From a bacterium (GTDB lineage: Bacteria; Desulfobacterota; Binatia; DP-6): a stretch of DNA of 64,000 nt. The notes below the pieces were generated by a model, which was not told the DNA's origin, ran no database searches, and worked only from the letters and a program-made list of their open reading frames with translations. The stretch covers positions 1-64,000 of the forward strand of contig JAHCID010000011.1 in assembly GCA_026129405.1 (NCBI GenBank). Direction: 5' to 3'. Below, in pieces: positions 44,024-54,498 of the stretch; positions within the stretch are counted from its first letter, which is position 1; each line of letters starts with the position of its first letter. The position numbers were made by a program, and so were the translations under genes.

Positions 44024-46633
44024 CTACAACGTCGCCCGCACCGCACCCTGGAGGCTGATCGCCGCCGGCCCCGGCAGGCCGGCCGGCCCGTCGAGCACGA
44101 GGTTGCCGGTCGCCGGCACGCAGAACGCCGACACCAGCGTCGCCGGCGCCGGCAGCAGCAGCGAGGTGATGGCGAGCCCCGGTGCCGAGCCGGTCTCGAC
44201 GATCGAGCGGCAGGCGGGATTGCCGAAGCAGCCGGCCGTCGCCTGTCCGGCGCAGAAGCTGCCGCCGGGGTTCGAGCGCGTCACCGTCCCCGTCGTGACC
44301 GGGCTCAGGCTGGCGGCGATGGTGCCCGCCTCCACGCTGCCGTCGCTGCCGCCGGGGAGACAGTCGCGGCTCAGGCCCTGCGAGTTGATGCTGGTGCACT
44401 CGAGGCCGGCGCGCGCGCCGCGATCGCACGTACCGCTGCCGGGAGCGCCCGGCGCGCCGGCCGCGCTGCATCGCGGGCACGGCTGCGCCGCATCGCCGGT
44501 GACGAACACCTGGAGGGCCAGCGCGACGTTGGCCGAGGTCGCGCCGGTGAGGAGGTTCACCGTGCCGCTCGCCGGAGCGCTGAAGCGGTTCACGCTGCAC
44601 GCCGACAGCGCGCCGTTCGGGAGCGGCACCGGCGGGCCGAAGAAGCAGCCGGTCGTGGTGCAGTCGTGCTGCGCGCCCGCCGTGTCCTCCGCCGCGAGCG
44701 CACAGGTGAGCAGCGGCAGCAGCGAGCAGCCGCCGATCCGGAAGTGCACGACCGCGCCGTCGGGGAGGGCGGCCGCGGGGACCAGCCCGGCGCCGTCGCC
44801 GAGCACGAGGTCGCCGCACGCGAGGGGAGCCAGCGTCGTGCCGGCGCCGTTGCGGATGCTGCCGCAGCTGCCGCTCGGCGCCTGGCTCATGAACTCGAGC
44901 GTCAGCGGCAGCAGCGCGGGCAGGAGCGTCGTCGTCGTGGTGCTCGTCGTGCTCGGCGTCGACGTGGTCGTCGTCGAGCCCGCGAGCGTCGTGGTCGTGG
45001 TGGTCGACGCCCCGCCGCCCGGGTCGGTGGTCGTGGTCGTCGTCGTCGGGCCGCCGGCGGTCTCGCGGCGCGTGACCGTCACCGAGAGGCTGGCCGCACC
45101 CGGGCCCGGCAGGCTCGCCGCGCCGTCGATCACGATGTTGCCCACCGCGGGGATGCAGAACGTCGAGGCGAGGTTGGCGGCCGCGGGCGTGTCGAGCGCG
45201 AGCGGGCCGGCCGGTAGGCCGGACACCTCCATCGCACGGCAGGCCGGCTTGCCGAAGCACCCGGCGTCCCGCTGCGTGCCGCAGAACGCTCCGGCCGGGT
45301 CGCTCGCCGTCGCCGTGGTCGTCGCCAACGGCGTCAGATCGACGGCGATGGCACCGAGATCCGCGCTGCCGTCACCGCCGCCGGGAGGGCAGTCCGCCGA
45401 CAGCCCCTGCGCGTTGGCCGAGCTGCACGGCTGTCCCGCGCGGGCGCCCCGGTCGCAGACGCCGGCCCCCGGGCTCTCCGGCGTGCCCGAGCCCGAGCAG
45501 CGCGGACACGGCTGCGTCGCGTTGCCGGTCAGGTGGACGCGGGTGCCGAGCGGGACGACGAGCGACAGCGTGCCGGTCGCGGTGTCGACCGTGCCGCCGC
45601 CGGCGCCGGCGAAGATGTTGACGACGCACACCGACAGCCCCGCGTTGGGGATGGGCAGCGGCGGTCCGAAGCGGCAGCCCGCGGCCGTGCAGTCGAAGCC
45701 GTCGCCGGGCGTCGCCGTGGGGTGGAGCGTACAGCTCGAGCCGGTGCAGCCGCCGACGACGAAGCGGTTCGTCGCCCCGTCGGGGATCAGCCCTTCGGGC
45801 ACGCTCGAGCCGCCGCCGCCGATGTCGAGACCGCCGCACGCGATGGTGCCGATCGGCGTCGCGCTCGCGTCGCGCAGCTCGCCGCACACGCCCGCGCCGG
45901 CGCCGATCGTCACGTCGAGCAGCGGCGTGCCCGGGACGAGCGTCGTGCTGGTCGTGGTCGGCGCGGATGACGTCGTGCTGGTCGTCGTGGCGCCGCCGCC
46001 CGGCGCCGTCGTCGTGGTCGTCGCGCCGACGCCGGGAGCCATGGTGGTGGTCGTGGTCGCGCCGCCCGCGTCGTCGCACGTGCCGGCGCCCGCGGGCGCG
46101 TCGGTGCCGACGAAGCGGCCCGGCCGGTCGCGCTTCACGCTCGCACCCGCGAAGGTGACGCACCGGCGGATGCTGCCGACGGTCACGCGCACGCGCACCT
46201 GCCCGAGGGGCGCCGTCTGCGCGAGCCCGGTCTCACGCGCCACGAGCTTGAGGAGTCGCCCCGGCTTCAGCACCACGAGGCGCAGCGGCGACGGGCTCGC
46301 CGGTGCGCGCGGATTCGCGAAGCGGAACACGCCGCCGCGCACCTTCCATCCCGGGCGTCCGGCGCCGCCCGGCGCCGTCAGACGCGCCGACTCGCCCGGC
46401 GTGAAGACCTCGACCACGATGCCGCCCGGCGTGCCGGCCGGGTCGTCGGCCCCGCCGACGCGCGGACCCGGCACCTCGACGTCGCGGGCGACGAGGACGA
46501 GCTTCGCGCGTCCATTCTTGGCGCGCGAGAGGAGCAGCTTCTTCGCGCCGATGACCGCGTCCGCGGCGAGCGCGGACGAGGCCAGCAGCACGACGACGGT
46601 CACCAGGGTCGGGACGAGCGGGCGACGGGGCAT
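44024..46633 (-). CDS. Giant secreted protein, two Cys-rich domains with Thr linkers (869 aa)
   Basis: The ATG at 46633 (GGAGGA upstream) is chosen because it leads straight into a signal peptide (MPRRPLVPTLVTVVVLLASS); the longer frame is spurious. The N-terminal domain matches that of the 1197-aa paralogue (KKLLLSRAKNGRAKL; GGADDPAGTPGG). Two copies of the same Cys-rich domain follow (CGGLDIGGGG; GCRFGPPLPIPNAG; QPCPRCSGSGTP; NAQGLSADCPPGG; and the second with CFFGPPVPLPNG), separated by Thr/Ser/Pro linkers. The domain number differs between the paralogues, consistent with expansion or contraction by internal recombination. Confidence 0.83.
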   Translation of the reverse strand: MPRRPLVPTLVTVVVLLASSALAADAVIGAKKLLLSRAKNGRAKLVLVARDVEVPGPRVGGADDPAGTPGGIVVEVFTPGESARLTAPGGAGRPGWKVRGGVFRFANPRAPASPSPLRLVVLKPGRLLKLVARETGLAQTAPLGQVRVRVTVGSIRRCVTFAGASVKRDRPGRFVGTDAPAGAGTCDDAGGATTTTTMAPGVGATTTTTAPGGGATTTSTTSSAPTTTSTTLVPGTPLLDVTIGAGAGVCGELRDASATPIGTIACGGLDIGGGGSSVPEGLIPDGATNRFVVGGCTGSSCTLHPTATPGDGFDCTAAGCRFGPPLPIPNAGLSVCVVNIFAGAGGGTVDTATGTLSLVVPLGTRVHLTGNATQPCPRCSGSGTPESPGAGVCDRGARAGQPCSSANAQGLSADCPPGGGDGSADLGAIAVDLTPLATTTATASDPAGAFCGTQRDAGCFGKPACRAMEVSGLPAGPLALDTPAAANLASTFCIPAVGNIVIDGAASLPGPGAASLSVTVTRRETAGGPTTTTTTTDPGGGASTTTTTTLAGSTTTTSTPSTTSTTTTTLLPALLPLTLEFMSQAPSGSCGSIRNGAGTTLAPLACGDLVLGDGAGLVPAAALPDGAVVHFRIGGCSLLPLLTCALAAEDTAGAQHDCTTTGCFFGPPVPLPNGALSACSVNRFSAPASGTVNLLTGATSANVALALQVFVTGDAAQPCPRCSAAGAPGAPGSGTCDRGARAGLECTSINSQGLSRDCLPGGSDGSVEAGTIAASLSPVTTGTVTRSNPGGSFCAGQATAGCFGNPACRSIVETGSAPGLAITSLLLPAPATLVSAFCVPATGNLVLDGPAGLPGPAAISLQGAVRATL

Positions 46634-46833
46634 GGGGTCCTCCGATGGCCAGGCGAGGCGTGAATCAACGCCGCATGCACGACTGTATGCAGATCGCGTC
46701 GAGTCACCAGCACCGCATCGACGTCCGCCGCGCGGAGATGGGGGATTCGGCGACCAGGAAAGTCGGGGGCTTGCATGGCGCGCGGCGCCCGCGTTGACGG
46801 TCCCGTGCGCCTCTGCCAACCGTCGTCGCGCAC

Positions 46834-49431
46834 ATGCGCCGGCGCCTGCGACCGTGGATATGGCTGCTCTTGGCGCTGATCGCGGTGGTCGCGGTCGCCG
46901 TCGCGCTGGTCACGCGCGAGGCCGCGCGCGTCGTCGCCGCGCGCCTGAGCGCCGCGAGCGGCCTCGAGGTCACCATCGCCGACCTCGACCTCTCGCTGTG
47001 GCCGTTCGGCGTCGCCGCCGACGACGTCGTCGTGCGCTTCCCCGGCGCGCCCGAGCCGTCCCTCAGCGCCGAGCGCCTGGTGCTCGCGATCGACGCCCGG
47101 ACGCTGCCGCAGCGCCTGTGGGAGGGCCAGCCGCACGTGCGCCGCGCGCGTCTGGTCGGCCCGCGGCTGCACCTCGAGCGCGCCCGCGACGGGCGCCTCG
47201 TGCTCGCCGGCGCACCGGCGGCGCCACCGTCGAGGCGCGCCTGCCGAGATCCGCCCGCACACCGCCGCCGCCGGTGGCCCTGCTCGTCGATCGGCTCGAC
47301 GTCGTGCGCGGCACGCTCGTCTTCGACGACGCCACCCGGACGCCCGCACGCAGCACGACGCTCGATCTCGACGCCGTCCGCGTCCGCGGCCTCGCGGTAC
47401 GCGGCGACGGCAGCCTCGCCGACGCCGCCTTCGCGGAAGCACGCTGGCGCGCAGTGACGCCCGTGGCGCCCTCGCCGGCCGCTACGCCGCGCGCACCGAC
47501 GGCGTGCGCCTGCGCCTGCGCGCCGACCTGACGCGTCTCGCGCTCGCCGACGCCGCGCCCTACCTCGGTCCCGACCTCCTGCACGGCGGCACCGTGAGCG
47601 GCCGCATCGACTATCGCTGGCGCGCGGACACGGGCATGCCCGCGCTGCGGCTCGAAGGTCCGGTCGTGGTCGAGAACCTCGACGTCGGCGACGGCCGCAG
47701 CGTGCCGCGCACCGCGGTGCGCACGCTGCGCGCGCGCGGCACCGACATCGACCTCGCGGCGCAGCGCGTTCGCGTCGCGCGTCTCGTGCTCGAAGGCGTG
47801 CGCATGCAGCTGCCGCCGCCGGCCGCGAAGCCCGCGAAGGCACGGCCCGCGGCCGGCGGGCCGGCATGGGACTTCGCGGTCGACCGCCTCGCCGTGCGCA
47901 ACGCCGGCGTCGAGCCGCCCGCCGGCGCCGGCTGGCCGGTCACGGTGCACGCCCTCGCCGGCCGCGACCTCGCCTCGGGCTGGACGAGCGGCGGTCTCAC
48001 CGCCGCCGCCGCGCTCGCCACCGGCGGACGCCTGCGCGCGCGCATCGTCTTCGATCCGCGTGACGGCTGGACGTGGATGCGCGTCAAGGCGGACGCCGTC
48101 GCGCTGCCGACGCTGGCGCGCGACCTGCTGCCGGCGCGGCTGCGACTCGACGCCGGCGTGCTGCGCGGCCAGGCGACGGTGGTGACACCTCCCCTGCGCG
48201 TCTCCGCCGGACGCGTCGCCGTCGACAAGCTCTCGCTGGTCGCACCCCGCAGCGGCGGCAGCGACCCGGTGCTGGCGCTCGACGCCGCCCGCCTGCGCAT
48301 CTGGTCGCTCGGGCTCGATCCGCTCGACGCCTCGCTCGGCCCGCTCGAGCTCGCGTGGCCCTACCTCGTCGTCCGCCGCGATCCCGAGGGCGTCTATCCG
48401 CTGCACCTCCTCGACGACGCTCCCGCCCGCGGCCCCGCCCCCGCCGCCCGCGGCCCCGCCGCCGGCCGCGTGATGCTCCAGTCGCTCGCCGTGCGCGACG
48501 GCACCGTCTTCTTCGAGGACCGCGTCGTCCCCGGCGGCTTCTTCGGCAGCACGAGCCAGATCCGGGCGACGGCATACGGCCTCTACGGTCTGCCGGTCCG
48601 CATCGGCGACCTGACCCTCGCCGGCAGCCTCAACGAGGTCGCGCCGATCACGCTCGCCGGCTACCTGAGCGACACGACCTCGGCCCGCGGCGACGTCACG
48701 CAGCTCCCGCTCGCGCCGCTCAATCCCTACGTCGCGCCGGCCACCGGCTGGGCCGCCGACGCGGGCACCGCCGACCTCGGCGCGACGGTGGCGCTGCGCG
48801 ACGGCCGCCTCGACGCCGACGCCCGGGTCGTGCTCGTGCACGCGGGCCTGCGCCGCGCCGGCGACGTCGACGTGCTCGGACATCTTGTCGGCGTGCCGCT
48901 GACGACCGCGCTGCGCCTCATGCAGGACACGCGCGGCCGCGTCACGCTCGACTTCCCCGTAGCGGGCGCGCTCGACGCGCCGGGCGTCGAGCTGAACGGG
49001 CTCATCGTCGGCGCGATCGGCCGCGCCATCGCCGGGGCGGTCACCAGCCCGCTGACGCTCCTCGGCTCGGCGTTCGCGCGCGGCGAAGCGCCGCCCGAGC
49101 TGGTGCTGGCGCCCGTGCTGTTCGCGCCCGGTGCGGCGGCGCTCGACGTCACCGCCGAGCGGCGCCTCGACCTGCTCGCCGTCCTGCTCGGCCAGAAGCC
49201 CGACCTGGTGCTCGATCTCACCGGCAACGCCGGCGCCGCCGACGCCGCGGCGCTCGGCGCCGGCGCGGCGCCCACGACTTTGCGCTCACGCGACGCTGGC
49301 GCGCCGCGCGGGCCGACGCGGTCGTGCAGCGCCTCGTCGAGCGCTATCGCGTCGCGCCGGCCCGGCTGCGGGTCGCGGCCGCCGCGCGCACCGACGCGGA
49401 GGCGAGCGTCGTGCTCACGCCGGCCCGCTGA
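46834..49431 (+). pseudogene. AsmA/DUF748-family protein, three 1-nt frameshifts
   Basis: An N-terminal membrane anchor (MRRRLRPWIWLLLALIAVVAV, 1-21) and DUF748/AsmA segments are spread over three frames: GLEVTIADLDLSLWPFGVA, then LLVDRLDVVRGTLVFDD, then TGMPALRLEGPVVVENLD through LDVTAERRLDLLAVLLGQKPDL, then HDFALTRRWRAARADAVVQR. Breaks lie near 47218-47232, 47455-47470 and 49255-49275; each is a one-base loss in a GC run, and together they restore the frame (866 codons). Such proteins act in outer-membrane biogenesis or lipid transport. Clean codon bias between breaks favours sequence errors over decay. Confidence 0.72.
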
Positions 49432-50692
49432 CGAGCGGCCCGTTCGCGCCCGTCGTCACCGCGATCACGGTCATCGTCGCGTCGAGCGCCGCTTCGGGCA
49501 CGCGGACGAGGACGTCGCAGACGGGATCGCGACCGAAGAGCCGATCGACCGCGGAGAGACGCAGCTCGAGCTCGAGCGACACGCCGGTGCCGAGCGCCCG
49601 CACGCCGGTGATGCGCCGGCCGTGCACGCCGCGCAGCACCACCAGCTCCTGCGGCCGCATCGGGCAGAGGAGGAAGGTCGTGTCGCCCCGGCGCGTCGTC
49701 GGCCCATAGAACTGCCACGGCGCGAGCCCGCGCTGGGTACCGAGGATGGCGTCGCGGTGGCGCGCCATCCAGTCCGCCATGCCGTCGAGACGCTCCGCCT
49801 GCCAGTCGGGCAGCCGGCCGGCGCCGTCGGGCGAGACGTTGACGAGGAGGTTGCCGCCCCCGCTCGCCGTGTCGGCGAGCATGCCGAGCAGCTGGCGCAC
49901 CGACTTGCGCTCGCGGTCGGCGTCGACGTTGCCCCAGCTGTGGTTCATCGTCACGCACGTCTCCCACGGCCCGTCGGGCGGGTGCGCCGGCAGCGCCTGC
50001 TCGGGCGTGGCGTAGTCGCCCGTCCCCGGCAGGCGGTCGTTCAGCACCACGTCGGGCTGGAGCGCGCGGATCGTCGCGACCAGCTCGTCGGTGCCCCACT
50101 CGTCCGCGCTGCGCTCCCAGCCGCCGTCGAACCACAGCAGGTCGATCGGCCCGTAGGCGGTGAGAAGGTGGCGCAGCTGGCGCAGGAGATGGGTGCGGAA
50201 GCGCGCCCAGCGCTCTGGCTCGGGGCGCGGATACGCCACCAGCGCATACGGCCGCATGGCATCGGTGAAGGCCGGGTAGTCGGGATGGTGCCAGTCCGAC
50301 AGCGAGAAGTAGAAGCCGACGCGCAGGCCCGCGTCGCGGGTCGCGGCGACGAAGTCGGCGACGAGGTCGCGCCCGCCCGGGACGCGGCCGACGCCGAGCT
50401 CGCCGTCGGGATCGGGGAAGAGCGAGAAGCCGTCGTGGTGCTTCGTCGTCAGCACCGCGTACTGCATGCCGCAGCGCCGCGCATGCGCGAGCCAGGCGCG
50501 CGGCGCGTCCGCCGGCGGCGCGAAGCGCAGCACGTCGCGGTAATAGGTGGCGACGGGGACGTCCTGCCCGTGCGGAAAGGCGGCGCTGCCGCCGACGAGC
50601 GGCCACGACGGCTCCCAGCCGTGCATGCTGTATGCGCCCCAGTGCACGAAGAGCCCGAGACGCGCGTTGCGGAACCAGTGATCCTCGCGCAC
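49415..50692 (-). CDS. GH29 alpha-L-fucosidase, cytoplasmic type
   Basis: A GTG start gives 425 aa without a signal peptide. GH29 motifs: HWFRNARLGLFVHWGAYS, TTKHHDGFSLF, GFYFSLSDWHHPDY, and PIDLLWFDGGW with the putative nucleophile Asp; a C-terminal beta-sandwich follows (GTGVSLELELRL). It differs from the secreted enzyme at 10484 in lacking a leader and N-terminal domain. The 3' end overlaps the convergent DUF748 gene by 17 bp. Confidence 0.86.
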   Translation of the reverse strand: MREDHWFRNARLGLFVHWGAYSMHGWEPSWPLVGGSAAFPHGQDVPVATYYRDVLRFAPPADAPRAWLAHARRCGMQYAVLTTKHHDGFSLFPDPDGELGVGRVPGGRDLVADFVAATRDAGLRVGFYFSLSDWHHPDYPAFTDAMRPYALVAYPRPEPERWARFRTHLLRQLRHLLTAYGPIDLLWFDGGWERSADEWGTDELVATIRALQPDVVLNDRLPGTGDYATPEQALPAHPPDGPWETCVTMNHSWGNVDADRERKSVRQLLGMLADTASGGGNLLVNVSPDGAGRLPDWQAERLDGMADWMARHRDAILGTQRGLAPWQFYGPTTRRGDTTFLLCPMRPQELVVLRGVHGRRITGVRALGTGVSLELELRLSAVDRLFGRDPVCDVLVRVPEAALDATMTVIAVTTGANGPLVSGPA

Positions 50693-50943
50693 GACGTGCC
50701 GAGTGCTAGCTGCGTCCGCGGGCGGGCGTCAACGCACTCCGCATGGCGCACCCCGCACGACCAACGGCCCGCGATCTCGCGCTCCTGCGTCGGGCGTGCA
50801 GTCGTGCATGCCCCGGCTCTTCCGAGGCCCCGTGGGATCGTGGCGGCGGCACGGCATAGCCTTCGCACTCCCGCGAGCCGAGCCTTGACACCAACCGGCG
50901 GGATGCGGTTCCCTCCCCCCACTCGCGAAAGACCGTCCACGGA

Positions 50944-52119
50944 ATGACGACCCGCACGATCCGTCTCGCCACCCTCACGCTGCTCGCGCTCACCGTCGCC
51001 ACCCCGGCCGTGGCGAAGCATCGGCAGACCGCGCCCGTGACGCCGCTCACGGTCGCCGGCGACACGCCGCTGCCGCGCACCATATCCCCAGCCAAGCGCA
51101 TCCTGACCCTCGCCATCGGCGCCCCCGGCAACCAGCGCATCGTCACCGTGAGCCCCTTCATCGACCCCACCAGCCCCGCGCAGCTCGCGCCGCTCGGCGA
51201 CAACGCCAACCCGGCGATCTCGTACACCGGGCGCTCGGTGGCCTGGGACACGACCGAGGACCCGCTGGGCACGGGCCTGCCCGGACGTCAGGTCGTCGCG
51301 CAGATCAACGGCATCCTCACCCAGGTCTCGAGCGACCCGAGCGGCACGAGCGCCAATCCGAGCCTCGATACCGTCGGCCGTACGATCGCCTGGGAGTCGA
51401 GCGGGAACCTGACGGGCGACAATCCGAGCGGCGCCTCCCAGATCTTCCTGAAGGATCGCGTCGCCCTGGTGCGTCAGCTGAGCGCCGGCTCGGGCACCAG
51501 CCGCAACGTCGTCGTCTCCGCGCGCAAGGGCTGGATCGCGTTCGAGTCGAGCAGCCACCCGATCACCGGCGCCGACACGGGCGTCCCGCAGATCTGGTTC
51601 GGCAACGCCTCGAGCCAGATCCCCGCGCCCCTCACCGCCGGCCTCGGCTCGAGCCGCAACGCCGCGATCAGCGACGACGGCCGCATCCTCACCTTCGAGA
51701 GCGAGGCCGACCTCGCCGGCAACGGCGCCGACACCGGCGTGCCGCAGATCTTCGTCTACGACACCAAGACGGCGACGTTCGCCCGCGTCACCAACGACGC
51801 CGGCGGCTGCACCCTGCCCGCCGCCGCCAAGGTGAAGCGCGACTACCGCATCGCCTTCGTCTGCGGCGGTACGCCGTACTTCTACATGCTCCGCGCCGAG
51901 AGCCGCTTCCAGGTGCAGACCGGCGGCGGCCACACCCAGCGTGTCGCCGGCGAGCTCGGCATCCACTTCATGGCCCTCAGCACCACCGGCAACCTCGCCG
52001 CCTCCGGCACCACCCCCGGCCATCAGGTGTACCTGGTGAACCTGTACAAGCGTCCCGCGCAGCCGGTGGCAGGCCCGCTCGCCGTGTGGTGGCCGTTCCG
52101 CGGCCTCTCGGCGTTCTGA
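50944..52119 (+). CDS. Secreted TolB-like beta-propeller protein
   Basis: This 391-aa protein has a signal peptide (1-24). Repeats of the PD40/TolB type are visible: NANPAISYTGRSVAWDT, SANPSLDTVGRTIAWESS, SRNVVVSARKGWIAFESS and SRNAAISDDGRILTFESEADL, with Asp/Gly turns between strands. It lacks an obvious catalytic domain. It probably binds a surface ligand or works as an envelope scaffold. A GC hairpin lies 110 bp downstream. Confidence 0.78.
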   Translation: MTTRTIRLATLTLLALTVATPAVAKHRQTAPVTPLTVAGDTPLPRTISPAKRILTLAIGAPGNQRIVTVSPFIDPTSPAQLAPLGDNANPAISYTGRSVAWDTTEDPLGTGLPGRQVVAQINGILTQVSSDPSGTSANPSLDTVGRTIAWESSGNLTGDNPSGASQIFLKDRVALVRQLSAGSGTSRNVVVSARKGWIAFESSSHPITGADTGVPQIWFGNASSQIPAPLTAGLGSSRNAAISDDGRILTFESEADLAGNGADTGVPQIFVYDTKTATFARVTNDAGGCTLPAAAKVKRDYRIAFVCGGTPYFYMLRAESRFQVQTGGGHTQRVAGELGIHFMALSTTGNLAASGTTPGHQVYLVNLYKRPAQPVAGPLAVWWPFRGLSAF

Positions 52120-52228
52120 TCCCGCGCCGGGGTCGGGCCGCGGGATCGCTGCGGGCGCAGGACGAAGGGACGCGTAGCGGCCGCACGCGCGGCGGAGCGC
52201 TGCGCGCACCGAGACCGCGCCGCCCGCT

Positions 52229-52255
52229 CCCGCGCCCCTCGGTTCGGGGCGCGGG
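52229..52255. terminator. Bidirectional hairpin between propeller gene and sigma-54 regulator
   Basis: CCCGCGCCCC (52229-52238) and GGGGCGCGGG (52246-52255) form a 10-bp perfect stem with a 7-nt loop between convergent genes. Confidence 0.55.
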
Positions 52256-52270
52256 GGGCGGACGTAGGTT

Positions 52271-53446
<1,176 letters not shown>

Positions 53447-53520
53447 GTCCCTCGTCCCCTCCTGGGCGCGTCGTGTCGCCCGGGAGGGCGCAGTAGCAAG
53501 ACGCACTCCCAACACCGGGA

Positions 53521-53542
53521 CGACACCGTTTTGACCGTGTCG
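53521..53542. promoter_or_regulatory. 22-bp dyad upstream of sigma-54 activator
   Basis: CGACAC (53521-53526) and GTGTCG (53537-53542) form an inverted repeat about 75-96 bp upstream of the activator start, in a 274-bp noncoding gap. It could be an operator. No promoter was identified with confidence. Confidence 0.2.
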
Positions 53543-53720
53543 GGTGTCAGGGAACCGCCGCCAACCCAGCGGGAACCTTGACATTCCCATTCGCCGACGG
53601 GGTGCGTCCCGGCTTCGGGGGAGGCGGGGATCCGTGCCCCGGGGGCGCACCACTTTGTACGGCGGCCGTCGGCAATGCGACGGACCTGTACGATGCGCCC
53701 CCGCGGCGCGGCGCGAAACC

Positions 53721-54179
53721 TCAGCGCGATTCGGCGCCGGACACGGACTCGGGAGCCGCGAGCAGCGGATGACGCGTCGACCAGCCGCCGCTCTCGAGCA
53801 CGACCTGGCGACCCGCGCGCGTCGTCCCGTCGATCACGAGGGGAGCCATCAGGTTGGCCGTCATGCGCCGCGCCTCGGCGGGCACGGTCACGATGGTCAG
53901 GACCGCCGACTCGGGCCCCGCCCCGGCCGAGCGCGGCAGGCGCCCCGCATAGCCGGGGAAGAACGCCTCGGGGTCGCAGACGAGGAAGCCCAGCTCGGGC
54001 TCGTCGAAGGAGACGAGGTAGCGGAACGGGGAGCCGTCCTGGGCCGGCTCGAGGAGCGCGAAGCGCCGCACGTGCGGCAGGCCGACCAGCCCGTCGGCCA
54101 GCTCGACCACGCGGTCCGCCGGTACGTCGTAGGTGCCGAACCGACGCGACCGCAGGGGCACTGCGGCGCCGCTGGTCAC
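53721..54179 (-). CDS. fliW: Flagellar assembly factor FliW
   Basis: This 152-aa protein starts at a GTG overlapping the csrA stop (GTGA, 54176-54179). FliW features are [21 protein letters not shown] (read as [13 protein letters not shown], then [12 protein letters not shown]), [14 protein letters not shown] and [20 protein letters not shown]. FliW binds CsrA and flagellin to link flagellin synthesis to assembly. Direct coupling to csrA supports that partnership. Confidence 0.88.
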   Translation of the reverse strand: MTSGAAVPLRSRRFGTYDVPADRVVELADGLVGLPHVRRFALLEPAQDGSPFRYLVSFDEPELGFLVCDPEAFFPGYAGRLPRSAGAGPESAVLTIVTVPAEARRMTANLMAPLVIDGTTRAGRQVVLESGGWSTRHPLLAAPESVSGAESR

Positions 54180-54421
54180 GGTTTCTCCTGCTGTCGCTGC
54201 TTCCACAGCTCGGTGGCCTCGTCGAGACGGGCCCGCTCGGTGACGGCCGCGTCCTCGTTCTCTCGCTGGATGGCTCGGTAGATCTCTTCGCGGTAGATGC
54301 GGACCTTCGCCGGGGCGTCGACCCCGATCCGAACCTGATTGCCTCGAACCTCGAGCACCCGGATCGCGATCTCGTCGCCGATCCGGATCACCTCTCCCGA
54401 CTTCCGTGTCAGTATGAGCAT
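54176..54421 (-). CDS. csrA: Translational regulator CsrA
   Basis: The 81-aa protein has the full CsrA signature: [34 protein letters not shown] and [12 protein letters not shown]. The C-terminal extension (about 20 aa after the conserved core) is longer than in E. coli CsrA, as in FliW-regulated CsrA1-type proteins. An AAGGAG ribosome binding site lies 9 nt upstream. It binds GGA sites in mRNA leaders, typically of flagellin. Confidence 0.92.
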   Translation of the reverse strand: MLILTRKSGEVIRIGDEIAIRVLEVRGNQVRIGVDAPAKVRIYREEIYRAIQRENEDAAVTERARLDEATELWKQRQQEKP

Positions 54422-54450
54422 GCGGGGACGCTCCTTGTCGCCCGTTCGTC

Positions 54451-54478
54451 TTCTCGGCCGATCCGGCCGAGAGCTTTA
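54451..54478 (-). promoter_or_regulatory. Possible sigma-28 promoter of csrA-fliW
   Basis: On the minus strand TAAA (54478-54475), 16 nt, then GCCGAGAA (54458-54451) resembles the FliA consensus TAAA-N15-GCCGATAA, with one base extra spacing and one mismatch. It lies 30 bp upstream of csrA. The same stretch can form a CTCGGCCG-GAT-CGGCCGAG hairpin, so it may instead be a processing or termination structure after flgL. Confidence 0.4.
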
Positions 54479-54498
54479 GCTCTGCCGCGGCATGTCCC

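Noticed and set aside
43998-46700. Long plus-strand frame over the 869-aa secreted protein
   Set aside because: It is the antisense of a gene with signal peptide and conserved Cys motifs; its apparent Val/Ser-rich repeats are the reverse of Thr codons.
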